Under the pieces are notes generated by a model. That model was not told the DNA's origin, made no database searches, and worked only from the letters and a program-made list of their open reading frames with translations. This document shows, in pieces, positions 23,331 through 30,317 of a stretch of 30,317 bases of DNA. Source of the DNA: LMDS01 sp039930465 (GTDB taxonomy: Bacteria > Pseudomonadota > Gammaproteobacteria > Burkholderiales > Burkholderiaceae_C). Each line of letters opens with the position of its first letter. The first letter of the stretch is position 1. Made by a program: the position numbers and the translations under genes. The stretch spans positions 1-30,317 of the forward strand of contig JBDTTU010000052.1 in the NCBI GenBank assembly GCA_039930465.1, written 5' to 3'.

Positions 23331-24560
23331 ATGCCCAAGGAATACAAGGATCTGGTCGTCGGCCTCGACATCGGCACCGCCAAGGTGATGGTGGTGGTGG
23401 CCGAAGTGCTGCCCGGTGGCGAATTGCGCATCGCCGGCCTGGGCAGCGCGCCGGCGCATGGTCTGAAGCGCGGCGTGGTCGTGAACATCGACGCCACGGT
23501 GCAGTCGATCCAGCAGGCCCTGAAAGAGGCCGAGATGATGGCCGACTGCAAGATCACTCGGGTCTACACCGGCATCACGGGCAGCCACATCCGTGGCCAG
23601 AACTCGACCGGCATGGTGATCGTGCGCGACAAGGAAGTGACACCGGTCGACGTGGCGCGCGTGGTCGAGACCGCGAAGGCGATCAACATCCCGAACGACC
23701 AGCGGCTGCTGCTGGTCGAGCCGCAGGAGTTCGTGATCGACGGCCACGAGGTCAAGGAGCCGATCGGCATGAGCGGCGGCCGGCTCGAGGTCAAGGTGCA
23801 CATCGTCACCGGCGCGCAGAGCGCGGCCGAGAACATCGTGAAGTGCGTGCGGCGCTGCGGGCTGGAAGTCGACCAGTTGGTGCTGAACCCGAGCGCATCG
23901 AGCCATTCGGTATTGACCGACGACGAGAAGGACCTGGGTGTCGCGCTCGTCGACATCGGCGCCGGCACCACCGACGTGGCGATCTTCACCGATGGGGCGA
24001 TCCGCCACACCGCGGTGATCCCGATCGCCGGCGACCTGATCACGAGCGACATCGCGATGGCGCTGCGCACGCCGACCAAAGACGCCGAAGAAATCAAGAT
24101 CGAATACGGCGTGGCCAAGCAGTTGTTGGCCGACCCGAGCGAACAGCTCGAAGTGCCGGGTCTGGGCGACCGCGCCCCGCGCATGTTGAGCCGCCAGGCG
24201 CTGGCGGGCGTGATCGAGCCGCGCATCGAAGAGATCTACTCGCTCGTGCACCAGGTGATCCGCGAGAGCGGCTACGAAGAGCTGCTCTCCAGCGGCATCG
24301 TCATCACCGGCGGTGCGGCGGTGATGCCGGGCATGGTCGAGCTTGGCGAAGACATCTTTCTGAAGCCGGTGCGCAAGGGCATTCCGACCTACCACGGCGC
24401 GCTCTACGACATGGTCTCGAACCCGCGTTCGGCGACGGTGATGGGCTTGCTCGAAGAAGCCCGCATCGCACGCTCGCGCGGCCAGCGCGCGGCGCAACAG
24501 GCCGGTTCGGTGAAAACACTTTTCGGGCGCGCCAGGGACTGGTTCCTGGGCAACTTCTGA
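23331..24560 (+). CDS. ftsA: Cell division protein FtsA
   Basis: A 409-residue actin-like ATPase that tethers FtsZ to the membrane and recruits later divisome proteins. Phosphate loops are GLDIGTAKV (11-19) and VDIGAGTTDVAIF, and the adenosine motif is ITGGAAVMPG. The inserted 1C domain follows the first strands (about 82-165). The last residues (LFGRARDWFLGNF) form the amphipathic membrane-targeting helix typical of FtsA. The start is set by AGGA (23318-23321) and the conserved MPKEYKDLVVGLDIG opening. The gene is followed by a 204-bp gap before ftsZ. Confidence 0.97.
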   Translation: MPKEYKDLVVGLDIGTAKVMVVVAEVLPGGELRIAGLGSAPAHGLKRGVVVNIDATVQSIQQALKEAEMMADCKITRVYTGITGSHIRGQNSTGMVIVRDKEVTPVDVARVVETAKAINIPNDQRLLLVEPQEFVIDGHEVKEPIGMSGGRLEVKVHIVTGAQSAAENIVKCVRRCGLEVDQLVLNPSASSHSVLTDDEKDLGVALVDIGAGTTDVAIFTDGAIRHTAVIPIAGDLITSDIAMALRTPTKDAEEIKIEYGVAKQLLADPSEQLEVPGLGDRAPRMLSRQALAGVIEPRIEEIYSLVHQVIRESGYEELLSSGIVITGGAAVMPGMVELGEDIFLKPVRKGIPTYHGALYDMVSNPRSATVMGLLEEARIARSRGQRAAQQAGSVKTLFGRARDWFLGNF

Positions 24561-24764
24561 AACGGGGCGCGCATGAAAAACAACCTGCATTCACGCCAAC
24601 TCGGTCACCCCTGCCACGGGCTGGACCCACCGCCCGCGCGACACCAGCGACCTCGGACCCCGGCACCACCGGGCGACCGAGGCGGACAGAGCAAGTGAAC
24701 AAACGCGACGGGCCCGGCCCGTCAACACAACGGCAACTGCATTGAAGTATTTTTGGAGAATCAC
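24561..24764 (+). other. ftsA-ftsZ spacer with hairpin and possible 41-codon frame
   Basis: This is the longest gap inside the cluster. It contains an open frame at 24573-24698 (41 codons, starts MKNNLHSRQLGHP), Pro/Arg-rich in its second half and probably not a gene. A 6-bp GC hairpin follows (GACGGG 24707-24712 with CCCGTC 24718-24723), without a T-run. Just before ftsZ the sequence turns AT-rich (ATTGAAGTATTTTT, 24741-24754) and ends in GGAGA. ftsZ often has its own promoters in this place, but no pair of hexamers with good spacing was found. Confidence 0.4.
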
Positions 24765-25985
24765 ATGGCCATCGAAATGATCGAAGAGTTCAGCATGGGT
24801 ACGCAGATCAAGGTGATCGGCGTGGGCGGCGGCGGCGGCAACGCGGTCGAACACATGATCTCGGAAGGCGTGCAAGGCGTCGAGTTCGTCTGCGCCAACA
24901 CCGACGCACAGGCACTGAACCGCTCGGCGGCACACAACCTGATCCAGCTCGGCACCACGGGCCTGGGGGCAGGCGCCAAGCCCGAGGCCGGCAAGGCCGC
25001 GGCCGAAGAAGCGGTCGACCGCATCCGCCAGGCGATCGAAGGCTCGCACATGCTCTTCATCACCGCCGGCATGGGCGGTGGCACGGGCACCGGCGCGGCG
25101 CCGGTGATCGCGCGCGTCGCGAAGGAGATGGGCATCCTGACCGTCGGCGTGGTCACCAAACCGTTCGAGTTCGAGGGCAACCGCCGCATGAAGTCGGCCG
25201 ACTCCGGGCTGGCCGAGCTCGAAGCCAATGTCGACTCGCTGATCGTGATCCTGAACGACAAGCTGCTCGACGTGCTGGGTGACGACATCACCCAAGACCA
25301 GGCTTTCGCGCACGCCAACGACGTGCTGAAAAACGCGGTCGGCGGCATCAGCGACATCATCCACATGCCGGGTCTCGTGAACGTCGACTTCGAAGACGTG
25401 AAGACCGTGATGAGCGAACCCGGCAAGGCCATGATGGGCACCGCGATCGCCAGCGGCCCCGACCGTGCGACCAAGGCTGCCGATGCGGCCGTGGCCTGCC
25501 CGCTGCTCGAAGGCATTGACCTGTCCGGTGCACGCGGCGTGCTGGTGTTGATCGCGGCCAACCGCAACACCTTCAAGCTGGCCGAAAGCCGCAACGCGAT
25601 GAACACGATTCGCCGCTACGCCGCCGACGACGCGCACGTGATCTACGGCACCGCGTACGACGAAAGCCTGGGCGACCAGCTGCGCGTGACGGTGATCGCC
25701 ACCGGCCTGTCGCCGCAGCGCCGCCAGCAGCAGTCGTCGATCAGCGTGGTGCACAGCCAGCCCATGCAGCGCACCGGCACGCACGACCTGCCGATCCTGC
25801 AGAACGCGCTGAGCCAACAGCCGATGCAGGCCGGCAGCGCCAGCGCGCCGCACGACTACAGCGCGCTGACCACGCCGAGCGTGTGGCGCAACGGCCGCAC
25901 CGCAGCGGCGAAGGTCGACGCGCTGGCGAGCAACGGCATGGACGAGATCGAGATCCCGGCGTTCCTTCGCAAACAAGCCGACTGA
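24765..25985 (+). CDS. ftsZ: Cell division GTPase FtsZ
   Basis: A 406-residue tubulin homologue that polymerises into the Z ring. It has the N-terminal GVGGGGGNAV loop (19-28), GTP signature GGGTGTG (104-110), and the T7 synergy loop with NVDFEDVKTVMSEPG. A variable linker rich in Gln/Ser follows (about 320-390). The conserved C-terminal peptide EIEIPAFLRKQAD binds FtsA and other partners. ATG 24765 sits five bases after GGAGA (24755-24759). Length and motifs are fully normal. Confidence 0.98.
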   Translation: MAIEMIEEFSMGTQIKVIGVGGGGGNAVEHMISEGVQGVEFVCANTDAQALNRSAAHNLIQLGTTGLGAGAKPEAGKAAAEEAVDRIRQAIEGSHMLFITAGMGGGTGTGAAPVIARVAKEMGILTVGVVTKPFEFEGNRRMKSADSGLAELEANVDSLIVILNDKLLDVLGDDITQDQAFAHANDVLKNAVGGISDIIHMPGLVNVDFEDVKTVMSEPGKAMMGTAIASGPDRATKAADAAVACPLLEGIDLSGARGVLVLIAANRNTFKLAESRNAMNTIRRYAADDAHVIYGTAYDESLGDQLRVTVIATGLSPQRRQQQSSISVVHSQPMQRTGTHDLPILQNALSQQPMQAGSASAPHDYSALTTPSVWRNGRTAAAKVDALASNGMDEIEIPAFLRKQAD

Positions 25986-26042
25986 TGCTGGGGACACGCC
26001 CTTTCCTGGCGCGCCGGCGCAGGGACGGGGCCGAGACCGAAA

Positions 26043-26066
26043 GCCCCGCGCTGAATCGCGCGGGGC
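26043..26066 (+). other. Strong GC hairpin between ftsZ and lpxC
   Basis: GCCCCGCGC (26043-26051) pairs perfectly with GCGCGGGGC (26058-26066) around a six-base loop TGAATC. No T-run follows. It may stabilise the ftsZ 3' end, slow polymerase or partly terminate, separating the division genes from lpxC. The fold is plain; the role is inference. Confidence 0.5.
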
Positions 26067-26076
26067 CGAAGCCTCC

Positions 26077-26082
26077 TAAAAT
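26077..26082 (+). promoter_or_regulatory. Possible -10 element for a leaderless lpxC transcript
   Basis: TAAAAT matches five of six -10 consensus bases and ends seven bases before the lpxC ATG, so transcription would begin at or next to the start codon. No convincing -35 is present (the site would fall in the hairpin), and no Shine-Dalgarno precedes lpxC. Confidence 0.35.
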
Positions 26083-26089
26083 CGCCGGC

Positions 26090-27025
26090 ATGTTGCAGCA
26101 GCGCACCCTCAAAGCCATGACGCGGGCCGTCGGCGTGGGCCTGCATGGCGGGCAGCGCGTGGAACTCACGCTGCGGCCTGCGCCGCCCGACACCGGCATC
26201 GTGTTCCGGCGGGTCGACCTGCCGGTGCCGGTCGACATTCCGGTCAATGTGGCTGCGGTGTGCGATACCCGCATGGCCACCACCATCTCGCCCGGAGGCG
26301 ACACCGGCGCGCCCAAGGTCAACACGATCGAACACCTGTTGTCGGCGTGCGCGGGCCTGGGCATCGACAACCTGATCGTCGACATCACCGCTGAAGAAGT
26401 GCCGATCCTCGATGGCTCGGCGGCTTCGTTCGTGTTCCTGCTGCAAAGCGCAGGCATTGAGCTTCAGAGTGCGCCCAAGCACTTCCTGCGAATCCTCAAA
26501 CCCGTTGAAGTGCGCCATGGCGAAGGCGCTTCGGCGATCTGGGCCCGGCTCGACCCTTACAACGGCTACACGCTGACCTTCGAGATCAACTTCGCTCACC
26601 CTGCGGTCAACCAGACCGGCCAGCGGGTGGTCTTCGACATGGGTTCGGGCCAGTACAAGCAGCAGATCGCGCGCGCCCGCACCTTCGGCTTCACCAAAGA
26701 CGTGGAGACGATGCGTTCGCGGGGCCGCAGCCTGGGTGGCAGCATGGACAATGCGATCGTGGTCGACGATTACAAGGTGCTCAACAACGGAGGCTTGCGC
26801 TACGACGACGAGTTCGTGAAGCACAAGATTCTCGACGCCATTGGCGACATGCACGTGGCCGGCCACCCGCTGCTGGCGGCCTACAGCGGGTTCAAATCGG
26901 GCCATGCGTTGAACAACAAACTCCTGCGCGCGGTGCTGGCCGACCCCAGCAACTACGAGATCGTCACCTTCGAAGACGCTGCCCGCGCGCCCGCCGGCTT
27001 TGCCGAACTGGCCCCGGCGTGGTGA
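26090..27025 (+). CDS. lpxC: UDP-3-O-acyl-GlcNAc deacetylase LpxC
   Basis: A 311-residue zinc enzyme for the committed step of lipid A synthesis, so the host has an LPS outer membrane. Zinc ligands are His82 (in NTIEHLLSA), His245 and Asp249 (in KHKILDAIGD); Glu81 and His272 (SGHALNN) are the catalytic acid/base residues. The length matches E. coli LpxC (305). The start is fixed by the family N terminus MLQQRTLKAM...GVGLHGG; the frame is open further upstream across the intergenic hairpin. The ATG has no ribosome site. lpxC closes the dcw cluster, as in many proteobacteria. Confidence 0.97.
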   Translation: MLQQRTLKAMTRAVGVGLHGGQRVELTLRPAPPDTGIVFRRVDLPVPVDIPVNVAAVCDTRMATTISPGGDTGAPKVNTIEHLLSACAGLGIDNLIVDITAEEVPILDGSAASFVFLLQSAGIELQSAPKHFLRILKPVEVRHGEGASAIWARLDPYNGYTLTFEINFAHPAVNQTGQRVVFDMGSGQYKQQIARARTFGFTKDVETMRSRGRSLGGSMDNAIVVDDYKVLNNGGLRYDDEFVKHKILDAIGDMHVAGHPLLAAYSGFKSGHALNNKLLRAVLADPSNYEIVTFEDAARAPAGFAELAPAW

Positions 27026-27042
27026 CGGGCCCACCTTGAACG

Positions 27043-27228
27043 ATGCTGATCTTCCGCTGGATCTTTCTTCTGCTGCTCGGCGCTGGCGCGGTGTGCCTGG
27101 CGATGTACGTGGGTACCGGACAGCAGCGCTATCGCGTGATCGGCATCCGGCTCGTCAAGTGGACGGTGGTGGCTGCGCTGGTTTTTTTTGCAGTGCTCAT
27201 TCTCGAGCGCCTGGTGGTGATTCTGTGA
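27043..27228 (+). CDS. Small membrane protein (61 aa), two membrane helices
   Basis: A 61-residue hydrophobic protein, MLIFRWIFLLLLGAG..., with membrane segments at about 5-24 and 37-58 joined by a short basic loop (QQRYRVIGIRLVK). Both ends probably face the same side. No family is recognised. It lies 17 bases after lpxC and 10 bases before a second small membrane protein that opens in a similar way (FRWI near the N terminus), so the two could be distant paralogues or partners. Its membrane-protein character and tight placement support it being real. Confidence 0.7.
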   Translation: MLIFRWIFLLLLGAGAVCLAMYVGTGQQRYRVIGIRLVKWTVVAALVFFAVLILERLVVIL

Positions 27229-27238
27229 AGGTGAATCC

Positions 27239-27445
27239 ATGACGGTCTTTCGCTGGATCATCGGCGTCATCGCAGCCATTCTGGCCACGGGCTCGGTGGT
27301 GTGCTTCGTGCTCTTCATCACCCTGGACATCGAGGCCTGGATCCAGCGCGCCCGGGGCTTCCGGCGCGGCACCTACCTGGCCTGCCTGACGTGGTTCAAC
27401 GTCGAGGTCTGGGGCCGGGTGATCTGGACGATCATCCACTGGTGA
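27239..27445 (+). CDS. Small membrane protein (68 aa), convergent overlap with esterase
   Basis: A 68-residue protein, MTVFRWIIGVIAAIL..., with a first hydrophobic helix (about 3-28), a basic loop (IQRARGFRRGTY) and an amphipathic, Trp-rich second segment (about 47-68). A GAAGGTG sequence precedes the ATG. No family is recognised. Its last 14 bases overlap the end of the convergent esterase gene, leaving no room for a separate terminator. It would be co-transcribed with the preceding small gene and perhaps with lpxC. Confidence 0.65.
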   Translation: MTVFRWIIGVIAAILATGSVVCFVLFITLDIEAWIQRARGFRRGTYLACLTWFNVEVWGRVIWTIIHW

Positions 27446-28031
27446 CGAGCAGGCCCAGAAATGCCAGCACGTCGGGCAAGTGCTCGTCGAAGTCGCTCAG
27501 CGCGTGGTCGCTGGCTTCGAGCAGCTTGACCTTGCAGCCGCGGTAGCGTGTGCTCATCTCGACCCAGCTCAGCACCTCGTCGCCTTTGGCGATCACTGCG
27601 AAATAGCGTTCCAGCCGGGTCAATTCGCCCGGCGCGATGGCCCTCAGCTCGTCGATGAATTCCGGCTCAAAGAAGAAGCGCTCTTCGCTGTGCCACGCGC
27701 TCGTCTCGCCGATGTACTTCGCCAGGTCGCGCGCCGGGTCGATGGCCGGGTTCAGCAACACTGCGCGGCAACCCAGCCGTTCGGCCACGGCGGTGGCATA
27801 AAAGCCGCCGAGCGAACTGCCGATGACGGCGGTTTCTGCGGCGGGCCACGGCACGACGCCATCGAACAGCATCTGCATCGCTTCACGTGGCGAGGGTGGC
27901 AGCTGCGGGCAGCACCAAACCAGCTCGGGCCGATGTTGTTGTACCCATGCCGCGACCTTGCGCGACTTGGTCGACTGTGGCGACGAGCGAAAGCCGTGCA
28001 GGTAGAGCAGATGGGTGACCGGATCGGTCAT
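27432..28031 (-). CDS. YqiA-like alpha/beta-hydrolase (esterase)
   Basis: A 199-residue hydrolase of the YqiA/UPF0227 type. It opens with the oxyanion-region strand LLYLHGFRSSPQS (8-20) and has the nucleophile elbow GSSLGG (71-76, Ser73), an acid in KGDEVL (Asp151) and the catalytic His in SDHALSDF (His176). E. coli YqiA hydrolyses short acyl esters in vitro; its natural substrate is not settled. ATG 28031 shares one base with the mpl stop (TGATG), so the two are one operon with coupled translation. The longer open frame upstream is a shadow of mpl. Confidence 0.87.
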   Translation of the reverse strand: MTDPVTHLLYLHGFRSSPQSTKSRKVAAWVQQHRPELVWCCPQLPPSPREAMQMLFDGVVPWPAAETAVIGSSLGGFYATAVAERLGCRAVLLNPAIDPARDLAKYIGETSAWHSEERFFFEPEFIDELRAIAPGELTRLERYFAVIAKGDEVLSWVEMSTRYRGCKVKLLEASDHALSDFDEHLPDVLAFLGLLVTSG

Positions 28032-29398
28032 CACCGCGCCGCGCCCAGTGCCGCGAGCAATTTGGCGTGCACACCGCCGAAGCCGCCGTTGCTCATGCAC
28101 AGCACGTGGTCGCCGGGGCGCGCCGCGGCCACCACACGTTTGACGAGTTCGGGGATCGTGTCGCACACCACCGCCTGCGCACCCATCGGCGCCAGCGCCT
28201 GCACAGCGTCCCAGCCCAAGCCACCGCTGTGGCAGAACGCCAGGTCGGCTTCTTCGAGCGACCACGGAAGCTGCGCTTTCATCGCGCCGAGTTTCATCGT
28301 GTTCGAGCGCGGCTCGAACACGGCGAGGATGCGCGCGATGCCGACCTTGCGGCGCAGCCCGTTGACGGTGGTGCGCATGGCCGTCGGGTGGTGCGCGAAG
28401 TCGTCGTAGACGCGCACGCCGCCCACTTCGCCGATCAGCTCCAGGCGCCGCCGCACGTTCTCGAAGCTGGCGAGCGCGCCGGCCGCCAACTCGGGCGCCA
28501 CACCCACATGCTCGGCCGCGGCGATGGCCGCGAGCGCGTTGAGCTGGTTGTGTTCGCCCAGCAGCGGCCATTCGACGCGCGCGATCTTCAAGCTGCCACG
28601 CAGCACGTCGAAAGCGTGCGGCTCGCCGCGCGCGCGCAGCGCGCCGGGCTCTTCCTTGCGCGCGCCGAAGCGCTGCACTTCGCTCCAGCAGCCCATCGTG
28701 AGCACTCGCTGCAGGCTGTCTTCGCGCGCGTTGACGACGAGCCGACCGTGGGCCGGCACCGTGCGCACCAGGTGGTGGAACTGGCGCTCGATCGCAGCCA
28801 GGTTCTCGAAGATGTCGGCGTGGTCGTATTCGAGGTTGTTCAGGATCGCGGTGCGCGGCCGGTAGTGCACGAACTTGCTGCGCTTGTCGAAAAAGGCGGT
28901 GTCGTATTCGTCGGCCTCGATCACGAACGGCGAGCCGGGCTGCGTGTTACCCAGCCGTGCCGAGACGCCGAAGTTCAGCGGCACACCGCCGACAAGGAAG
29001 CCCGGGTTGAGACCGGCCTTCTCGAGCATCCACGCCAGCATCGAGGTGGTGCTGGTCTTGCCGTGCGTGCCGGCCACCGCCAGCACGTGCCGGCCCTGCA
29101 GCACGTTTTCGGCAAGCCACTGCGGACCGCTGGTGTACGGCGCGCCGGCATCGAGCACGGCTTCCATCAGCGCGTTGCCGCGGCTCACCACGTTGCCCAC
29201 CACGTACAGGTCGGGCGCGAGCGCCATCTGCTCGGGGCCGAAGCCCTCGATCAATTCGATGTCGAGGGCGCGCAATTGGTCGCTCATCGGCGGGTAGACG
29301 TTGGCGTCGCAGCCGGTGACCTTGTGGCCGCTTTCGCGCGCGAGTGCGGCCAGGCCACCCATGAAGGTGCCGCAGATGCCGAGGATGTGGATGTGCAT
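28031..29398 (-). CDS. mpl: Murein peptide ligase Mpl
   Basis: A 455-residue Mur-ligase relative that joins recycled L-Ala-D-Glu-meso-DAP tripeptide to UDP-MurNAc, feeding cell wall fragments back to MurF. It opens with HILGICGTFMGGLA (4-17), which distinguishes Mpl from MurC, has the ATP loop GTHGKTSTTS (110-119), the EADEYDTAFFD segment, NNLEYDHADIF and DDFAHHPTAM. It shares meso-DAP chemistry with MurE in this window. Its start follows a good promoter that would leave almost no leader. Confidence 0.95.
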   Translation of the reverse strand: MHIHILGICGTFMGGLAALARESGHKVTGCDANVYPPMSDQLRALDIELIEGFGPEQMALAPDLYVVGNVVSRGNALMEAVLDAGAPYTSGPQWLAENVLQGRHVLAVAGTHGKTSTTSMLAWMLEKAGLNPGFLVGGVPLNFGVSARLGNTQPGSPFVIEADEYDTAFFDKRSKFVHYRPRTAILNNLEYDHADIFENLAAIERQFHHLVRTVPAHGRLVVNAREDSLQRVLTMGCWSEVQRFGARKEEPGALRARGEPHAFDVLRGSLKIARVEWPLLGEHNQLNALAAIAAAEHVGVAPELAAGALASFENVRRRLELIGEVGGVRVYDDFAHHPTAMRTTVNGLRRKVGIARILAVFEPRSNTMKLGAMKAQLPWSLEEADLAFCHSGGLGWDAVQALAPMGAQAVVCDTIPELVKRVVAAARPGDHVLCMSNGGFGGVHAKLLAALGAAR

Positions 29399-29404
29399 CG
29401 GGCC

Positions 29405-29432
29405 ATTCTAGAAGCGGTGAGCGTGTGGACAA
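29405..29432 (-). promoter_or_regulatory. Promoter of mpl-esterase operon, probably leaderless
   Basis: On the minus strand, TTGTCC (29427-29432) and TAGAAT (29405-29410) are 16 bases apart, with four and five consensus matches. The -10 ends six bases before the mpl ATG, so the predicted start of transcription is at or just before the A of the start codon. No Shine-Dalgarno is present. Confidence 0.5.
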
Positions 29433-29651
29433 TGGCGCTCATGTTGTCGTGGATCGCCACCAGCCCGGTCGTCTACCCGGCGCTCGAAGTCGTGCACATC
29501 ACCGGCATCGCCTTGCTGGTGGGCAACCTCGTGCTGGTCGAACTGCGGGTGTGGGGCTTGGGGCGTGGGCGAGAAGGGCGATGCGGTGGTGCGCGCCGAA
29601 TACCTGTTCGCCGGCGGCAAGGTCTACGGCATGCGCTCTGCGCCGGCCTGA
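29432..29651 (+). pseudogene. Remnant: N terminus of a small membrane protein joined out of frame to another C terminus
   Basis: From ATG 29432 (or 29441) the frame encodes MLSWIATSPVVYPALEVVHITGIALLVG and a further membrane-helix-like stretch ending LRVWGLG (to about 29563). This resembles the start of DUF6644-like integral membrane proteins. After that the frame turns into Arg-rich, shadow-like sequence. In the +1 frame, protein-like sequence appears at once, GVGEKGDAVVRAEYLFAGG to APA, stopping at 29651. The second part does not look like a continuation of the same membrane family and is not recognised. The simplest reading is a deletion that fused the head of one gene to the tail of another, with loss of frame near 29562-29567. 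A simple frameshift in an unknown short gene is the alternative. Confidence 0.55.
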
Positions 29652-29667
29652 GGCTTCGGCGTGCCGC

Positions 29668-30317
29668 TCAGCTCCGTAAGCTGTCCGCTGCCGCCGCGCA
29701 CGTAGCAGCGATGTCGGCCGCGCTGTGCGCCGCACTCACGAAGCCGGCTTCATAAAGTGCCGGCGCGAAGTACACGCCGCGGTCGAGCATGGCGTGGAAG
29801 AAGCGGTTGAAGCGCTCCTTGTCGGTGGCCAGCACCGCGTTGTAGTTCTGCGGCAATTCCTTCGCGAAGAAGAAACCGAACATGCCTCCTTCGCAATCGC
29901 CCACCATCGGAACGCCAGCGGTCTGGGCAACAGCCACCAGGCCGTCGACCAGTGAGCGCGTGCTCGCACTCAGCGCGTCGAAGAAACCCGGCTTGCGAAT
30001 CTCGCGCAGCGTGGCCAGGCCGCAGGCGGTGGCCACCGGGTTGCCCGACAGCGTGCCGGCCTGGTAGACCGGGCCGAGCGGCGCGAGCTGCTGCATCACC
30101 GCGCGCTTCGCACCGAAGGCCGCCAGCGGCATGCCGCCGCCGATGACCTTGCCGAACACGCTGATGTCGGGCTCGAAGCCGGGAATCAGCTTCGCATACA
30201 GGCTTTGCGCGCTGCCGAGCGCGACCCGGAAACCCGTCATCACCTCGTCGAAAACGAACAGCGCGCCGTGCTGCGTGCACAGCTCGCGGATGCGCTTCAT
30301 GAACGGCACCGAAGCGC
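29668..30317 (-). CDS. hemL: Glutamate-1-semialdehyde 2,1-aminomutase HemL, C-terminal part (cut by window end)
   Basis: A PLP enzyme converting glutamate-1-semialdehyde to 5-aminolevulinate in the C5 haem pathway. The visible 216 residues hold LFVFDEVMTGFRV (PLP-contacting Asp), the Schiff-base lysine in VFGKVIGGGMPLAAFG, and YQAGTLSGNPVATACGLATL, then the C-terminal domain to the stop at 29668. The full enzyme is about 430 residues, so roughly half lies beyond 30317. The last base of the gene is 16 bases from the remnant's stop on the other strand. No frame problem is seen. Confidence 0.95.
   Translation of the reverse strand, partial: ASVPFMKRIRELCTQHGALFVFDEVMTGFRVALGSAQSLYAKLIPGFEPDISVFGKVIGGGMPLAAFGAKRAVMQQLAPLGPVYQAGTLSGNPVATACGLATLREIRKPGFFDALSASTRSLVDGLVAVAQTAGVPMVGDCEGGMFGFFFAKELPQNYNAVLATDKERFNRFFHAMLDRGVYFAPALYEAGFVSAAHSAADIAATCAAAADSLRS

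Noticed and set aside
24573..24698. 41-codon frame between ftsA and ftsZ as a gene
   Set aside because: No recognisable features, a Pro/Arg-rich second half and no clear ribosome site; kept only as an observation about the spacer.
24707..24723. Intrinsic terminator before ftsZ
   Set aside because: The 6-bp GC stem is not followed by a T-run, and ftsZ needs either read-through or its own promoter.
1..30317. tRNA genes, CRISPR arrays, insertion sequences, integrase or phage genes
   Set aside because: No cloverleaf-like sequence, regularly spaced identical repeats, transposase or integrase motifs were seen on either strand.

Overview
The window is very GC-rich and carries the complete division and cell wall (dcw) cluster in the order typical of betaproteobacteria. 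Together with a type-A RNase P RNA end, MurE with the meso-diaminopimelate motif, LpxC, Mpl and HemL, this points to a Gram-negative member of the Burkholderiales, probably near the Rubrivivax/Leptothrix/Methylibium group. The order-level placement is fairly safe; the genus-level guess is inference from protein flavour and gene order only.

Layout. Positions 1-115 are the 3' end of the RNase P RNA gene (rnpB). Three plus-strand genes follow: a Bcr/CflA-type drug exporter (201-1406), a secreted alpha-carbonic anhydrase with a long linker (1479-2555) and an NnrU-like membrane protein (2621-3193). Facing them is a minus-strand operon read from 6435 down to 3199: an exported FecR-domain protein, a membrane sensor with a periplasmic CxxCH haem motif and a HAMP domain, and a soluble Ser/Thr kinase with a duplicated C-terminal module. 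A mercuric-reductase-like flavoprotein (6575-7960, minus) completes the left part.

The dcw cluster runs from 8222 to 27025 on the plus strand: mraZ, rsmH, ftsL, ftsI, murE, murF, mraY, murD, ftsW, murG, murC, ddl, ftsQ, ftsA, ftsZ, lpxC. From ftsL to murG, and again at murC/ddl, neighbours overlap by 1-11 bases, so translation is probably coupled. The real breaks are murG/murC (106 bp), ftsA/ftsZ (204 bp) and ftsZ/lpxC (104 bp). Upstream of mraZ lies a good sigma-70-type promoter overlapped by four GTG repeats at exact 10-bp spacing, the expected MraZ operator. Together these genes make UDP-MurNAc-pentapeptide (MurC-F, Ddl), lipid I and lipid II (MraY, MurG), polymerise and crosslink septal peptidoglycan (FtsW, FtsI), build the divisome (FtsZ, A, Q, L) and start lipid A synthesis (LpxC).

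Right flank. Two tandem small membrane proteins (27043-27445) meet a convergent minus-strand pair, a YqiA-like esterase and mpl (murein peptide recycling). Next to mpl is a broken gene remnant (29432-29651), and the window ends inside hemL (minus).

Most of the window is conserved housekeeping DNA. The parts most likely to be new are the FecR/haem-HAMP/kinase operon, the kinase's duplicated C-terminal module, a roughly 68-residue disordered insertion in MurD, a sharply bounded codon-usage anomaly inside rsmH, and the MraZ-box/promoter/start-codon geometry. No tRNA, CRISPR array, insertion sequence or prophage was seen.
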